A stretch of 64,000 nt of DNA, taken from NCBI RefSeq assembly GCF_933775445.1, contig NC_065875.1, forward strand, positions 9,065,001 to 9,129,000. Reading direction: 5' to 3'. The stretch is from Argentina anserina (lineage: Eukaryota > Streptophyta > Magnoliopsida > Rosales > Rosaceae). A program made the translations under genes and the position numbers. The notes under the pieces were generated by a model, which was given only the letters and a program-made list of their open reading frames with translations, was not told the origin of the DNA and made no database searches. Below, in pieces: positions 54,328-64,000 of this stretch. Within the stretch, counting starts at the first letter, position 1. Each line of letters opens with the position of its first letter.

Positions 54328-54830
54328 GACACGTATATGATATAATGGATTATATATATTGTATAAATGGTAATAAGTACATATATATAGTTCGCTATAT
54401 TATATACTGTTATGAATTCATTGAAATTGGTCATTTCAATGACGAGGATTATATATTGAGCATGTGATTTAATTTGTACAATATGAGGTGTGATTATTGT
54501 ACATAATATTAACATGGTGTTGGTTAAAACGTTTTGTCTTCGGACGTGTTTATGAAATATGACATGTATAGGATATAGCGGATTATATATATATTGTATA
54601 AATGGTAATATGTACAAATATATATAGTTTGCTATATAATATACTGTTATGATTTTATCGTGATGATGTCATTTTGATGACAAGATTATATATCAAGCAT
54701 GTGGTTGTGATTTGTACAATATGAGGTGTGATTATTGTACGTGATTTTAACATGGAGATTGTTAAAATGTTGATTTGTCTTCGGACTAGATTTTTGTACA
54801 ATATGATGTGAGATTATTGTACGTGTTTGG
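54328..54830 (+). repeat. tandem repeat inside copy D, about 235-bp unit
   Basis: Unit 1 (54328-54556) and unit 2 (54557-54795) share, in order, GGATTATATATATTGTATAA, ATGGTAATA.GTACA, GCTATAT.ATATACTGTTAT, TTGTACAATATGAGGTGTGA and TCTTCGGAC. A third partial copy of the TTGTACAATATGA.GTGAGA word follows at 54794. Copy C has the same block once. Confidence 0.8.
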
Positions 54831-55967
54831 CAAGTCGGAACCTAGCCTTTGGCCGGGCGAAAGTTACGATACAGTTAGAGCTCTAGTCTGTTTGCCGGAG
54901 TACTGCATGTGAGGTAACGGGTGGTTATCGGCTCATGAGTACTCATATTGTTTTGGATGTTGGGTAGCGGGTGGTTACCCAATATCGGCGGTGTACTACG
55001 TGAGGGGTAACAGATGTGTACCAGCGTTCATTAGTACCCGTATTATAAATGTATTTGGGTAACCAGAAGGGTTCCCGATTTCTCATGAGCATTTTCTTTT
55101 CATATGTTTTTGGGACAACCAGATGGGCCGTTCATTAACTCATGAGTGCATTTATATTTGTGGAATTGTGGAATTTCGTATATTTTGATATGCGAGTTAT
55201 ATTTTCATTTTACTCATACGAGCTATAAGCTTACCGGGTTTGTGTTTACAATCCCAGTGCACCAATTCGATGGTGTATGGGATAATTCCGCAGGTGTTAA
55301 TTAGTGGAGATTGAGTGACGACTCCGGAGACTCGAAGTTGTTCGTATCCTGCTTGTGGTGAGGTTTCTAGTGTGGATTTGCGTGTGAGAACTGGTGTGGA
55401 CTTATTTATGAGTTTTGTGAGAGATTGTGAAGATTATTACATTTCCATCTTATGTAATGTTGAATTGAGCGTTCACTTAGATATCGATAATAGAGCGCGT
55501 CAACCGGCTCGAATTCGAATCACAACTTTACGAGTGAAAAGACAATTTCAATCAAAAAAGCCGGGAAAACAAGCCGAGTGGATTTATTTCATAACCTTGA
55601 CGTTTCCATTGTTAACTTCTATTTACAGAGCAATTCCGCTGCCTGGCTAGCTAAAACTAGATATCCTTCCGCCACAGACAGACTCAGAGGATTCCGGTGG
55701 GATTGAATCCTGTCAAGGAAGCCCGACGAGCGGTCCACGGAGTTGCATCCCTACTCACCTGGTTCATGCACATCGCTCTCTCCAGGAGGTTGGCCGCCTA
55801 TCCTATAAATTTGGTTTGTAATAATTGGTTTTCTGAGTTGTATTGAGAACTCAGTAATGATCCGCTGTGCATTTAAAACGATTTCGATTAATTGAGATTT
55901 GTTTTGGTGTTTCTCGACTTTGAAATTTTGAGTTTTCTACTCGAAATTTTAGAGTCATTACAATCAT

Positions 55968-56139
55968 ATAAGCATAATACAAATTTAATCCTCAACTAAG
56001 ATAATTAACACCAGAATGCTACCTTGATAGAGAGTGATTGTTATGCATGTGTTACTTACAAGAATCGTTGCACTCAAAGACCTTGAAGGGCCTCTAGTAA
56101 AAAGCACGAATAGCCTTTCGTAAATGAAGAATAAAGCCA
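55968..56139 (-). other. spacer with a possible minus-strand exon
   Basis: On the minus strand an open stretch (reading ALFFIYERLFVLFTRG, PSRSLSATIL) ends at a good donor (GTAAGTAACA) at about 56060. It might join the short exon left of copy D, which would place copy D in an intron. No family recognised. Confidence 0.3.
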
Positions 56140-56278
56140 TAAAGAAATCTAAATTGCTGGTCTTATTTAAGCTCTACATGCAACTTACGTAAATGAAGTG
56201 TTTCAAACCAGAAAAGGAACCCATCAAACTAGGCTAACCTTGAAACACACCAACGTTGCATATGGAAGGGATTCGCCC
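56140..56278. repeat. 139-bp direct repeat flanking the MULE, left copy
   Basis: By eye identical over all 139 bases to 61374-61512. It runs from TAAAGAAATC to GGATTCGCCC and is followed at once by the MULE inverted repeat. Confidence 0.92.
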
Positions 56279-56864
56279 GATCTATGTTGGACGCAGCCGT
56301 CCGAACTCTCCTATGTGGACCAATACCAGGCTGCCACGTATCATCTTCTTCTGACTAGATTTCAGCTTTTTATCATTGTTTTTTTCTTTTGGAAAATAAA
56401 TAGAGACGTGATACGTGAAGGAGGAAAAGAAGCGCGTCTGGTAAAAACGCAACCGCGAGGCTCCGCAGTCTCCCCTCCTTTCTTCATCGGAACCTCCTCG
56501 TTCCTCACTTCCTCCTTTGTCTGCACGACACACCTTCTCTACTCAGCTATCCTATCAGGTAATACGTTTCTCTTCAAATTTATAATCCTTGTACTTTGAT
56601 TCTGACCCGTCAAAAGAGAATAGAGATGAGAAAATTTCAATGGGTATTAAAATTCGGGTCTCTGAACTTGGGATTCGCTATTGCTAAACTAGTATTGGCT
56701 GCTCAATTGATTTCAATTATAATACATAGAGTTACACATGAACAGTTGAAGTGGAGACCTTTTAGATTTTGTTTGCTGTGGGTATGCAGTTTAATTATGG
56801 ACTTGCTGTTGTATGATTCTTATGATGATTGTAGCAATGATTTCAATGTTAAACATGGCAAAAG
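56277..56864 (+). repeat. MULE left terminal inverted repeat
   Basis: Pairs with 60747-61358. It ends inward at AAACATGGCAAAAG. Differences from the right arm include small indels around 56450 and an extra G/A-rich tract in the right arm at about 61035-61070. Confidence 0.88.
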
Positions 56865-57176
56865 ATCTGATATTGAGTCTCGCAGCTTATTGAACTACTA
56901 TTTTAGTTATGTTTCTTATTGTATTCAAGTTTGTTCTGTTAGATTCATTTTTATACTTTTTTTATGTTAGATAAAGAGAGGTATGATGCAAAAATTGTCA
57001 ATTGCTTGATTGAACAAGATTTGTACGTACTGTACTAGTTTCAAATGACATGCTATTTTTGTCTTCTGTAGTTTCATGCAGGATTATTATATGATTATTG
57101 TTATAATGATGTATATTCTATTTGCTCTATTCCCTTCTTAACGTACATATATTATTCTCAATATTGTCAGCTATAT

Positions 57177-59420
57177 ATGGAGGATTTAGGTTGCACTGAA
57201 GCAAGTAGTGACAAACTTAATTCAGAAAATGTGAATCATGAGCATTCACCTACGCAAGAATTCCAAAGAGATGAACCATCTACGAAGGGTGATGAAGATA
57301 AAGAGCTGAGGGATGAAATAGAACTCGGAAGGGAGTTTGATAGTTATGATAGTGCCCACCAATGGTATGTTGAATATGGTAAAGGAGTTGGTTTTGATGT
57401 CAGAATACACCTTAAAATGAGAAACACGAAGGGGATTGTAAGAAGAGTTACATATTGTTGTTCCAAGGAAGGTTTCCGGAAGCCGAATGAAAGCAAATCA
57501 TACTCTCAACCGGTTACGAGGGTGGGTTGTAAAGCCCATATTACTTGTCAGCTTCAGAAAAATGGAAACTTCCAAATTGTTTCTTCTAATGCAAGTCATA
57601 ATCATGATTTAGTTCGTACACCCATGAAGCACATGATGAAAATTAATTGTTCCATGTCAAAAGCTCAAAAAGCACACGGTGATGATGCAGATTATTCAGG
57701 AGTATCAATAAAAGAGACTATATAACTCATGAGTAGAGAGGTGGGAGGAAGGGAAAATCTTGGTTTTCTAGACAAGGATTATAAGTATATAGAAAACGAA
57801 AGATGAACATGGAAAAAGGAGATGCCAATGCGATAGTGCAGTATTTTCAGAAAATGCAGATAGAAGATTCATCATAATTTCATACTATGCAGCTTGACGA
57901 GGATGGCATGATAACAAATATTTTTGGGCCGATCCAAGATCAGTAAGTGACTATGGCCTCTTTGGAGATGTTGTTTGTTTTGACACTACTTACCGAACAA
58001 ATGAATACGGGAGACCATTTGCACCATTTATTGGGGTTAACCATCATAAGCAGACTATTATATTTGGTGCAGCTTTACTATATGATGAAACTACAAGCTC
58101 ATTCAAGTGGCTCTTTGAAACTTTTCTTGCAGCGATGTCTGGAAAACATCCTAAGACCATATTGACTGACCAATCTGCAGCAATGGCTAAAGCAATATCA
58201 GAGGTATTTCTTGAAACTCGTCATCGATTATGTGTATGGCATATTTATCAAAATGGTGCTAAGAATCTGTCTAGTGTGTTTCAAGCTTCAAAAGAATTTG
58301 CTTCGGACTTTGGTAAATTGGTATATGAGTTTGAGGAGGAAGATGAATGGTTATTGGCATGGAATAATATGCTTGAAACTTATAATTTGAAGAACAATAA
58401 ATGGCTTGCATCTTTATTTGAATTGAGAGCAAAATGGGCATTGGTGTATGGGCGACACACTTTCACCGCAGACATGATGACTACTGAACGTAGTGAAAGT
58501 ATGAACAATGTGCTAAAAAAGTATCTAAAGTCAAAATATGACCTTTTGCGTTTCTTCATACATTATGAGAGGCTTTTGGCTGATAGACAATATAAGGAGT
58601 TAATTGCTGATTTTAAGATGCTACAAACTTCTCTTATGTTAATAGTTGAAGTGGCAATCTTGCAGCATGCACGTGATATGTATACTCCTGAAGCTTTTCA
58701 ACTCTTTCAGAATGAGTACACACGTAGCCTCAATTACAAGGTTTATAAAGTAGGGAAGAAAGAAGAGACCAGTGAATACAAAGTATCATATATGGGAAAA
58801 TGTAGAGCATGCAGTACTATTTAATGCTTCAACATAGAGAGTTTCTTGTACTTGCATGATGTTTACCTTCGTTGGAATTCTATGTCGTCATGTGCTTAAA
58901 GTTCTAGACAAGAAAAATGTGTCAAAGATCCCAACAGAGTACATACTGAAGCGTTGGACAAGAAATGCAAAAGGTAGAACTATTACTAATTATCATGTGC
59001 CTAGCGACAACCATAAGGAGTCAATAGGGAAGCGATATGGTCATTTATGTCGTAGTTTTCGTGAGGTTGCATCTGTTGCAGCTGAAGATGCAAAGCTAAC
59101 CGCATATGCTAATGAGTGATCCATTGAATTGCTTACTGATCTGGAGAAAATGAAGAAAGAGTTATTTAAAGACAAAAAATGTATTGAGGAAGCTCCAAAA
59201 ATTGAAGATTCATCCAGCGAAAGTGAGACTGAGGATTTAACGATTCCAAGAGGAGTTAAAAGAAAAGCTACTGTTGGACGTCCGCGTGGTGACAGAATAA
59301 AAAACGTAGCCGAAAAGTTCAAGAAAAAAACCACTGCAACAAAGCGATTATCGATTAAGGTATTTGTTTTCAACTTCTTTTTCTTCTTTTTTTTCAAAAT
59401 AAAAGGAAAACAAGAAAATT
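57177..59420 (+). pseudogene. FAR1-type MULE transposase, broken
   Basis: The first part (57177-57725, 182 codons) starts MEDLGCTEAS and holds a FAR1 DNA-binding domain: LGREFDSYDSAHQWYVEYGK, TYCCSKEG, RVGCKAHITC, SHNHDLV. After a stop and frame change comes the MULE transposase domain (about 57900-58824): DVVCFDTTYRTN (first Asp), LTDQSAAMAKAI (second Asp), HRLCVWHI, MMTTERSESMNNVLKKY. Another frame change leads to the SWIM zinc-finger remnant (FVGILCRHVLKVL, 58856 on), a TGA at 59117, and a C-terminal KGR/GRPRGDRIKN-type tail to 59357, followed by more possible small exons to about 59690. FAR1/FRS genes of plants descend from such elements. This copy has at least three breaks and is not functional. 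Confidence 0.88.
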
Positions 59421-60746
59421 AACATGTTTCTGATTTAAACCTTTCTTTTATGTGATTCAAAATACTTCTCCTATTCGACTTAATTTAGAAACGCAAGTGC
59501 ATATCGTAGAAGAGGATGTAACTGCTCCTATAATGCCAGATATATTAACTCAAGTATGGTGCTTCTTGTTTTGTTTTGTTTCTGTACTTTATAATAGGGT
59601 TCATTGAGGGCTAAACAAATTTGTTTTATCATGGTATAGGAATCTCAGGTATTAGCTGCAAGTGACACATACGATGAAACTCCACATTTGTAACATGCTT
59701 AGCCGTCAAACAGGTTTGTTCATATACACAACTTTCATAAACTACTATAGCAGTATAGCAGAATAACTTAACTGTCAGTCTTAATATTTCATCACACTAC
59801 TTCTATATTGTGTAACTACTAAAACGTTTTGTATTAATTGTTCTTGTAGGAAGCTATGACGCAAGTGGGTATGTTATGAGGTAATGAGGACAAGGAGATC
59901 AATTCAACAGAGAAAAATGAGAAGAAGAGTTGATCAAGTTGATAGCTTTTGTAGATTCAGAAACAAGAATTTATTTTGGCAACTAGACATGCTCAATTCT
60001 TAATTCATGCAATTACTTATTTTTTCAAGATCTCATGGATACTTGCTCAATTCTCCATTCGTTCAATCACTTTTCTTTGCCTAATAATTCATTCAGACAT
60101 TTTCAATGCTCTGCAGAATTTATAAACATTCTATCATATATCATGTATGAGACAATATTGGTCTCTGAAAACTGCATATTGGAGAAAAAAAAAATACATA
60201 AATAAACTCTGATGAATATATAAGTAAAACCAATGTGTTGCATAACATACATTTGAGTACATATGGTTATTTCATCTTAATAAGAGGAATGCTAAGCACT
60301 ATTGAGTTCTGAGATACAAATGCAGTGAATCTTAACCAGTGACAATGGTCAGTATGTTCTCTAACTGTATTTACCAACTTACAACCTCCAACATATGGAA
60401 CTCATGCTTTCTTATGTTCTTTGCAAGTCGATGGAGAACACAACCTAGTCACTGAGTTCTCTTATTGAACTTGACCTGGAAGATAAAACAACAAGAATCC
60501 TCATAGTTTAACAAATATATGAGGACTTTTTGAATAGCACAAAATTTAATTTACTGTTAAACATAACATAACATCTTTATTTGATGCTTTCAAAAAAAAA
60601 CATATATATATATATATATATATATCTAATGTAAGTATAACATATTGATGATCCATGAATAGTTATATCATTGTATTTCAACTTGCTAATGATACTAAGA
60701 TGTTTTACCATTTTAAAGAAGGATTGCAGCGATTCATGTTGGGGAA
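59421..60746. other. MULE internal 3' region, non-coding
   Basis: The tail of the transposase gene may extend here in short exons (for example near 59500-59560 and 59640-59650). The rest holds no ORF of note. A (TA)n run lies at 60602-60625 just inside the right TIR. Confidence 0.5.
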
Positions 60747-61373
60747 CTTTTCCATGTTTAACATTGAAATCATTGTTACAATCATCACAAGAATCATACA
60801 ACAGCAAGTCCATAATTAAACTGCATACCCACAGCAAACAAAATCTAAAAGGTCTCCACGTACTTCAACTGTTCATGTTAACTATATGTATTATAATCGA
60901 AATCAATTGAGCAGCCAATACTAGTTTAGCAATAGCGAATCCCAAGTTCAGAGACCCAAATTTTAATACCCATTGAAATTTTCTCATCTCTATTCTCTTT
61001 TGACGGGTCAGAATCAAAGTACAAGGATTATAAATTTGAAGAGAGAGAGAGAAAGAGGGGGGGGGAATTGAAGAGAAACGTATTACCTGATAGGATAGCT
61101 GAGTAGAGAAGGTGTGTCGTGCAGACGAAGGAGGAAGTGAGGAACGAGGAGGTTCCGATGAAGAAAGGAGGGGAGACTGCGGAGCGGCTGCGTTTGTACC
61201 AGACACGCTTCTTTTCCTCCTTCACGTATCACGTCTCTATTTATTTTCCAAAAAAAAAAAGATAAAAAGCTGAAATCTAGTCAGAAGAAGATGATACGTG
61301 GCAGCCTGGTATTGGTCCACATAGGAGAGTTCGGACGGCTGCGTCCAACATAGATCGGACACAAGTTTTTTCC
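60747..61373 (-). repeat. MULE right terminal inverted repeat
   Basis: Complement of 56277-56864 plus 15 outer bases (61359-61373) that complete a G-start MULE terminus. Directly outside it is TAAAGAAAT, the start of the flanking direct repeat, and the size of a 9-bp target duplication. Confidence 0.88.
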
Positions 61374-61512
61374 TAAAGAAATCTAAATTGCTGGTCTTAT
61401 TTAAGCTCTACATGCAACTTACGTAAATGAAGTGTTTCAAACCAGAAAAGGAACCCATCAAACTAGGCTAACCTTGAAACACACCAACGTTGCATATGGA
61501 AGGGATTCGCCC
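61374..61512. repeat. 139-bp direct repeat flanking the MULE, right copy
   Basis: Identical by eye to 56140-56278. Here the sequence continues past the repeat into CTCTCCCACCG, whereas the left copy stops at the MULE. Confidence 0.92.
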
Positions 61513-63000
61513 TCTCCCACCGACCTCACCACCATCATTTAATCATTTTCATTCCATTTTCCTAGTTTCTTAATTTATCTTTTGGGACTTGTAGTTTATT
61601 ACTCACTCAACAAGACCATCACATCTTCAATTGGGTAGTAGGGTGAAGAGTATATTTAGTTCATACTAGCCACATAGCTAGAAGTGACCAAATTAACTCT
61701 CCCTCTCTTTTTTATTATCTATCTCTTTAATTGAATGTTATTGGTGATGTATATGTTTATGGGTGGGTACCCTAGTTCAAATCGTGTATAAAAAGATGCT
61801 TAATTTAATGATGCAATTTCATATGTTGGATGCTTGATTCTATTTTCGCTTGGTATTAATGCATGTCTAGGAGTTTAGTCATCTCTAGGATGTGTATTTT
61901 GATGTATGACCATCTCTAATTCTTAATCTAGGAGGTTACAAGTGTAATAATTTATATCCGTTGTGATTGCGCGGGTGAATTTCTTAGTGGTCTAATTCCC
62001 GATCCTTACACCAATTAAGGTGAGTTAGTGATCCTTGAACCGGCTCTAACTATCTCTAATTGAATTAGTATGACCTTTGAACTGCCACATTAATACCTTT
62101 ACGTGAAAATATGGTCAGGGAGCCTTGAACAGTCTTGGATACGGCTACTGCCAAATAGGAAATTTTCATCTACATTAGATTAGCTTCTGCACATAAGAAT
62201 TGGGTGAAGAAGACATCCTAGCACCCTAATATTCCCATTTGCATATTTCATTTTATATTCTTCATTGTTTTTGTAATTTTTGTTGCCGAATTTTATTTTA
62301 GTTAATTAGTTATCAAACTAAATTCTCGGTGACCATATTGACTCATTGTAAATAGTCATCACTAAGCTTTAGTTGTTATTAGGCTTTGGTGTGAATCGAA
62401 GCCAAGCATTGCTAAAGCTTGACGCCTTAGAGTATTATTTTCTTTATTTTCATTTCTTTTCTTTTATTTGCATTAGTGACTTTAGGTACCAATTAGCCTA
62501 GGATTATGGGCTAGCCACTAATCCCCAAGGTACGATAAACTTTGGGATAAATACTTCTCTTACTTGACAATGATACGTTTATTTGCGTGAATTGTGTCCA
62601 AGTCAGGTACCGAATGGACTAACCCTGTTCTTGCTAGTCCTTAACCGGATCTTAATTTTTTAAGAAAAAAAACACCGGTCCTTGTATTTTTAAGACAAAA
62701 CCAAACCAAAATGCAACTTACCGGTCCCGTTCCGGTTAAAAAATGGCCGGTTTAGGACCTTATCCACCTTTACCCATAAATCCGGACTTGAATGGGCTTT
62801 GCAATGGGCCGAGCTTTGGTCCTTCGGCCCAACGGGCTGCCCACGGGATTTTAGGATCGCAGGCCGAATGATATGATGACCCTTTAATCCGGGCTTTCGT
62901 AAAAAAAAAAAGCCTTATCCGGGCCCAGTCACAAGGTTGAGGACGTGCCTTCTCAGCCACCGCGCACGTGCACAATTTGCAATAAGAGGTGCGAAAATGG
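61513..63000. other. intergenic, no gene seen
   Basis: AT-rich, repetitive in style, with short ORFs only. Part of it (about 62260-62640) has the look of retroelement-derived spacer. No protein recognised. Confidence 0.45.
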
Positions 63001-63878
63001 CAAAAATTACTCAGTAGAAGGAGATCGGGTTTATTGAGGGTTTTGGACTGAAATCAGACGTTTGTGCCTTTGACCTTTGTGGAATTCGGGTATCTTATTT
63101 CTTCAATTTTTCTGGGTTTTGCTAATCTTTGCTAGTGATTTTGCTTCTATTTTCATTGATACCTGGGGTATCAGCTTTCTGTGTTCAGTTGATTATTGAT
63201 TGGTTTGTTCATCTTTTGATAGAAGAAACCTAAGAGCTATGAATTTATCTCTCTCTCTCTGTTTTATATATTTATTCTTTCTGTATGATTTCTCAGTGAC
63301 CAAATAGAAATTAGTCTCGTTAAAGTTGATTTGCTGAATCTCTGTTGGTCAAGTTCTGATTTTATTGCTGAATCAAATGGGTTTTGCATTGTTTATTGAA
63401 CCACACAGTCATCTAGTTCCCCGGTCCTTACTCCAAATTTATAATGGAAGCAATATCTTCACTGTTATTTAGTTACACTAGAGCTTGATAGTCTGTAATG
63501 TTTGTCATGCTTAACAGAATCTGTTCTGATTTTGATGCACATTAGTAATACGATCATTTTCTTATGATGCTGGTAAAGTGCATGACTGCTTACCTATGTA
63601 CATCTCTATAAACATCACTGTGTAAAGATTCCAGTAGAGCATAGTCAGAGTGCTTAATTTTTCACCTGGGGCAAAAATCTTGGAATCTATGTTGTAATTG
63701 CTTATATTCCAAATTGTGCATTTATCAGTCTTGTGCAGGATTTCCTATACAAGTTAAACCTTCTAAAAAAAAAAATGAAAGTGTAAATACCTAGTGCATG
63801 GAGTCTTCATTAACTTGAGTTTTATGTTTCTTTCAATTGAAAGCACAAAGAGATATCGCTGAAGCATTCACTGGTAAA
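63001..63878 (+). other. probable 5' UTR with an intron, upstream of the COA3-like gene
   Basis: No ORF. A donor-like GGTATCTT at about 63089 and an acceptor-like TTGAAAG at about 63842 would remove about 750 bp and leave a leader joined 37 bases before the ATG. 5' UTR introns of this size are common in plant housekeeping genes. The exact sites are a guess. Confidence 0.4.
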
Positions 63879-64000
63879 ATGGCTGGGATGTCGGGATTTA
63901 AGAGCCTTGCACCTAAAACAAAGAATGTTATAGTTGCTGGGGGCTTGACAGCTTTTGTCTTTGGCGTGTACTTCTACACCATGAGAGCTGTTGGAGGCAC
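63879..64000 (+). CDS. cytochrome c oxidase assembly factor 3-like, N-terminal part
   Basis: The first 40 codons, cut by the window end. The reading MAGMSGFKSLAPKTKN followed by a hydrophobic segment (about residues 17-35, VIVAGGLTAFVFGVYFY) and TMRAVGG matches the small single-span inner-mitochondrial-membrane protein annotated in plants as COA3/CCDC56-like, which helps early assembly of complex IV around COX1. The start is chosen because it gives the conserved short N-terminus before the membrane span. The name rests on recall of plant annotations, so moderate confidence. Confidence 0.7.
   Translation, partial: MAGMSGFKSLAPKTKNVIVAGGLTAFVFGVYFYTMRAVGG

Larger units (their letters stand above)
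51210..55962 (+). mobile_element. long non-coding TG..CA element, copy D (4.75 kb)
   Basis: It starts TGTAATAACCC and ends GAGTCATTACA, imperfect inverted ends with TG..CA, and is flanked by a perfect 5-bp duplication (ATCAT). A TATA box at 51527 (TATAAAAGG) is followed by a CT-rich then GC-rich leader with an open 147-codon reading of no known family (51564-52007) that runs to a good splice donor (GAGGTAAGG). The 3' third aligns with copy C. No gag, protease, RT or integrase can be read. The 52230-53830 part has a different look (REP-like GCAGGGATCGTTCAGTCCGG, its own minus-strand TATAAAAGG near 53295) and may be a nested insertion whose ends I could not fix. Solo LTR of a giant-LTR gypsy element, or a coding-less element. 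Confidence 0.65.
56277..61373. mobile_element. Mutator-like element (MULE) with long inverted repeats
   Basis: Terminal inverted repeats: left 56277-56864, right 60747-61373, about 590 bp of near-complementary sequence starting CCGATCTATGTTGGACGC. The right end has 15 more bases outward (read inward GGAAAAAACTTGTGT) that the left lacks. A FAR1-type transposase gene lies between. TIRs of this length, a MULE transposase and G-start termini define an autonomous-type MULE; the transposase is broken, so movement would need help in trans. The TIR includes a possible promoter region and a splice donor (CTATCAGGTAATAC at about 56560) that could feed the transposase, whose acceptor is at about 57168. 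Confidence 0.85.

Noticed and set aside
56596..56970. 124-codon hydrophobic ORF in the MULE TIR, partly repeated in the right TIR
   Set aside because: It recurs because the TIRs are copies, and the right copy is interrupted; no domain seen.

Overview
The window is nuclear DNA of a flowering plant, most likely a eudicot: genes have many short exons with GT..AG introns, the spaces are AT-rich, and most of the sequence is plant-type transposable elements (copia, Tat-type gypsy with two RNase H domains, MULE/FAR1, CACTA, MITEs). Species and family cannot be fixed from the sequence alone. Three host genes are supported: a ten-exon plastid cysteine-synthase-family gene on the minus strand (30081-38344), a four-exon short-chain dehydrogenase/reductase on the plus strand (45192-47276), and the first 40 codons of a cytochrome c oxidase assembly factor 3-like gene running off the right end (63879-64000).

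Layout. 1-5031: intergenic, holding one long non-coding TG..CA element (2084-4281). 5032-9390: a copia element with its 5' LTR and primer binding site but no visible 3' LTR, fused at about 9386 to an intronless, broken copy of the U5 snRNP 40-kDa WD40 protein gene (to about 10371). 11410-14524: a second long TG..CA element flanked by TTACCT repeats, with a nested 180-bp MITE. 14751-29298: a structurally complete but coding-dead 14.5-kb Tat-lineage gypsy element on the minus strand, with two 832-bp LTRs, an AAAGT target duplication, gag, protease, RT, two RNase H domains, integrase and, antisense between pol and the 3' LTR, a multi-exon ORF with a plant mobile domain. 30081-38344: the cysteine synthase gene with a hairpin MITE in its last intron. 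39500-41310: a truncated long TG..CA element next to a broken LINE-type DUF4283 fragment. 44292-45064: an inverted-repeat element just upstream of the SDR gene. 48754-50416: the end of a CACTA element (Ulp1-type protease tail, then a CACTA terminus). 51210-55962: the largest long TG..CA element, with a perfect ATCAT duplication. 56140-61512: a MULE with about 590-bp inverted repeats and a broken FAR1-type transposase, framed by a 139-bp perfect direct repeat.

The most unusual structures are the copia/U5-40K chimera, the intron-containing antisense gene in the Tat element, the family of long coding-less elements with TGTNA..CCC / GGG..TNACA ends, and the MULE whose left end seems to have been replaced by a copy of its right flank. 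ORFs elsewhere are short and show no recognisable protein.
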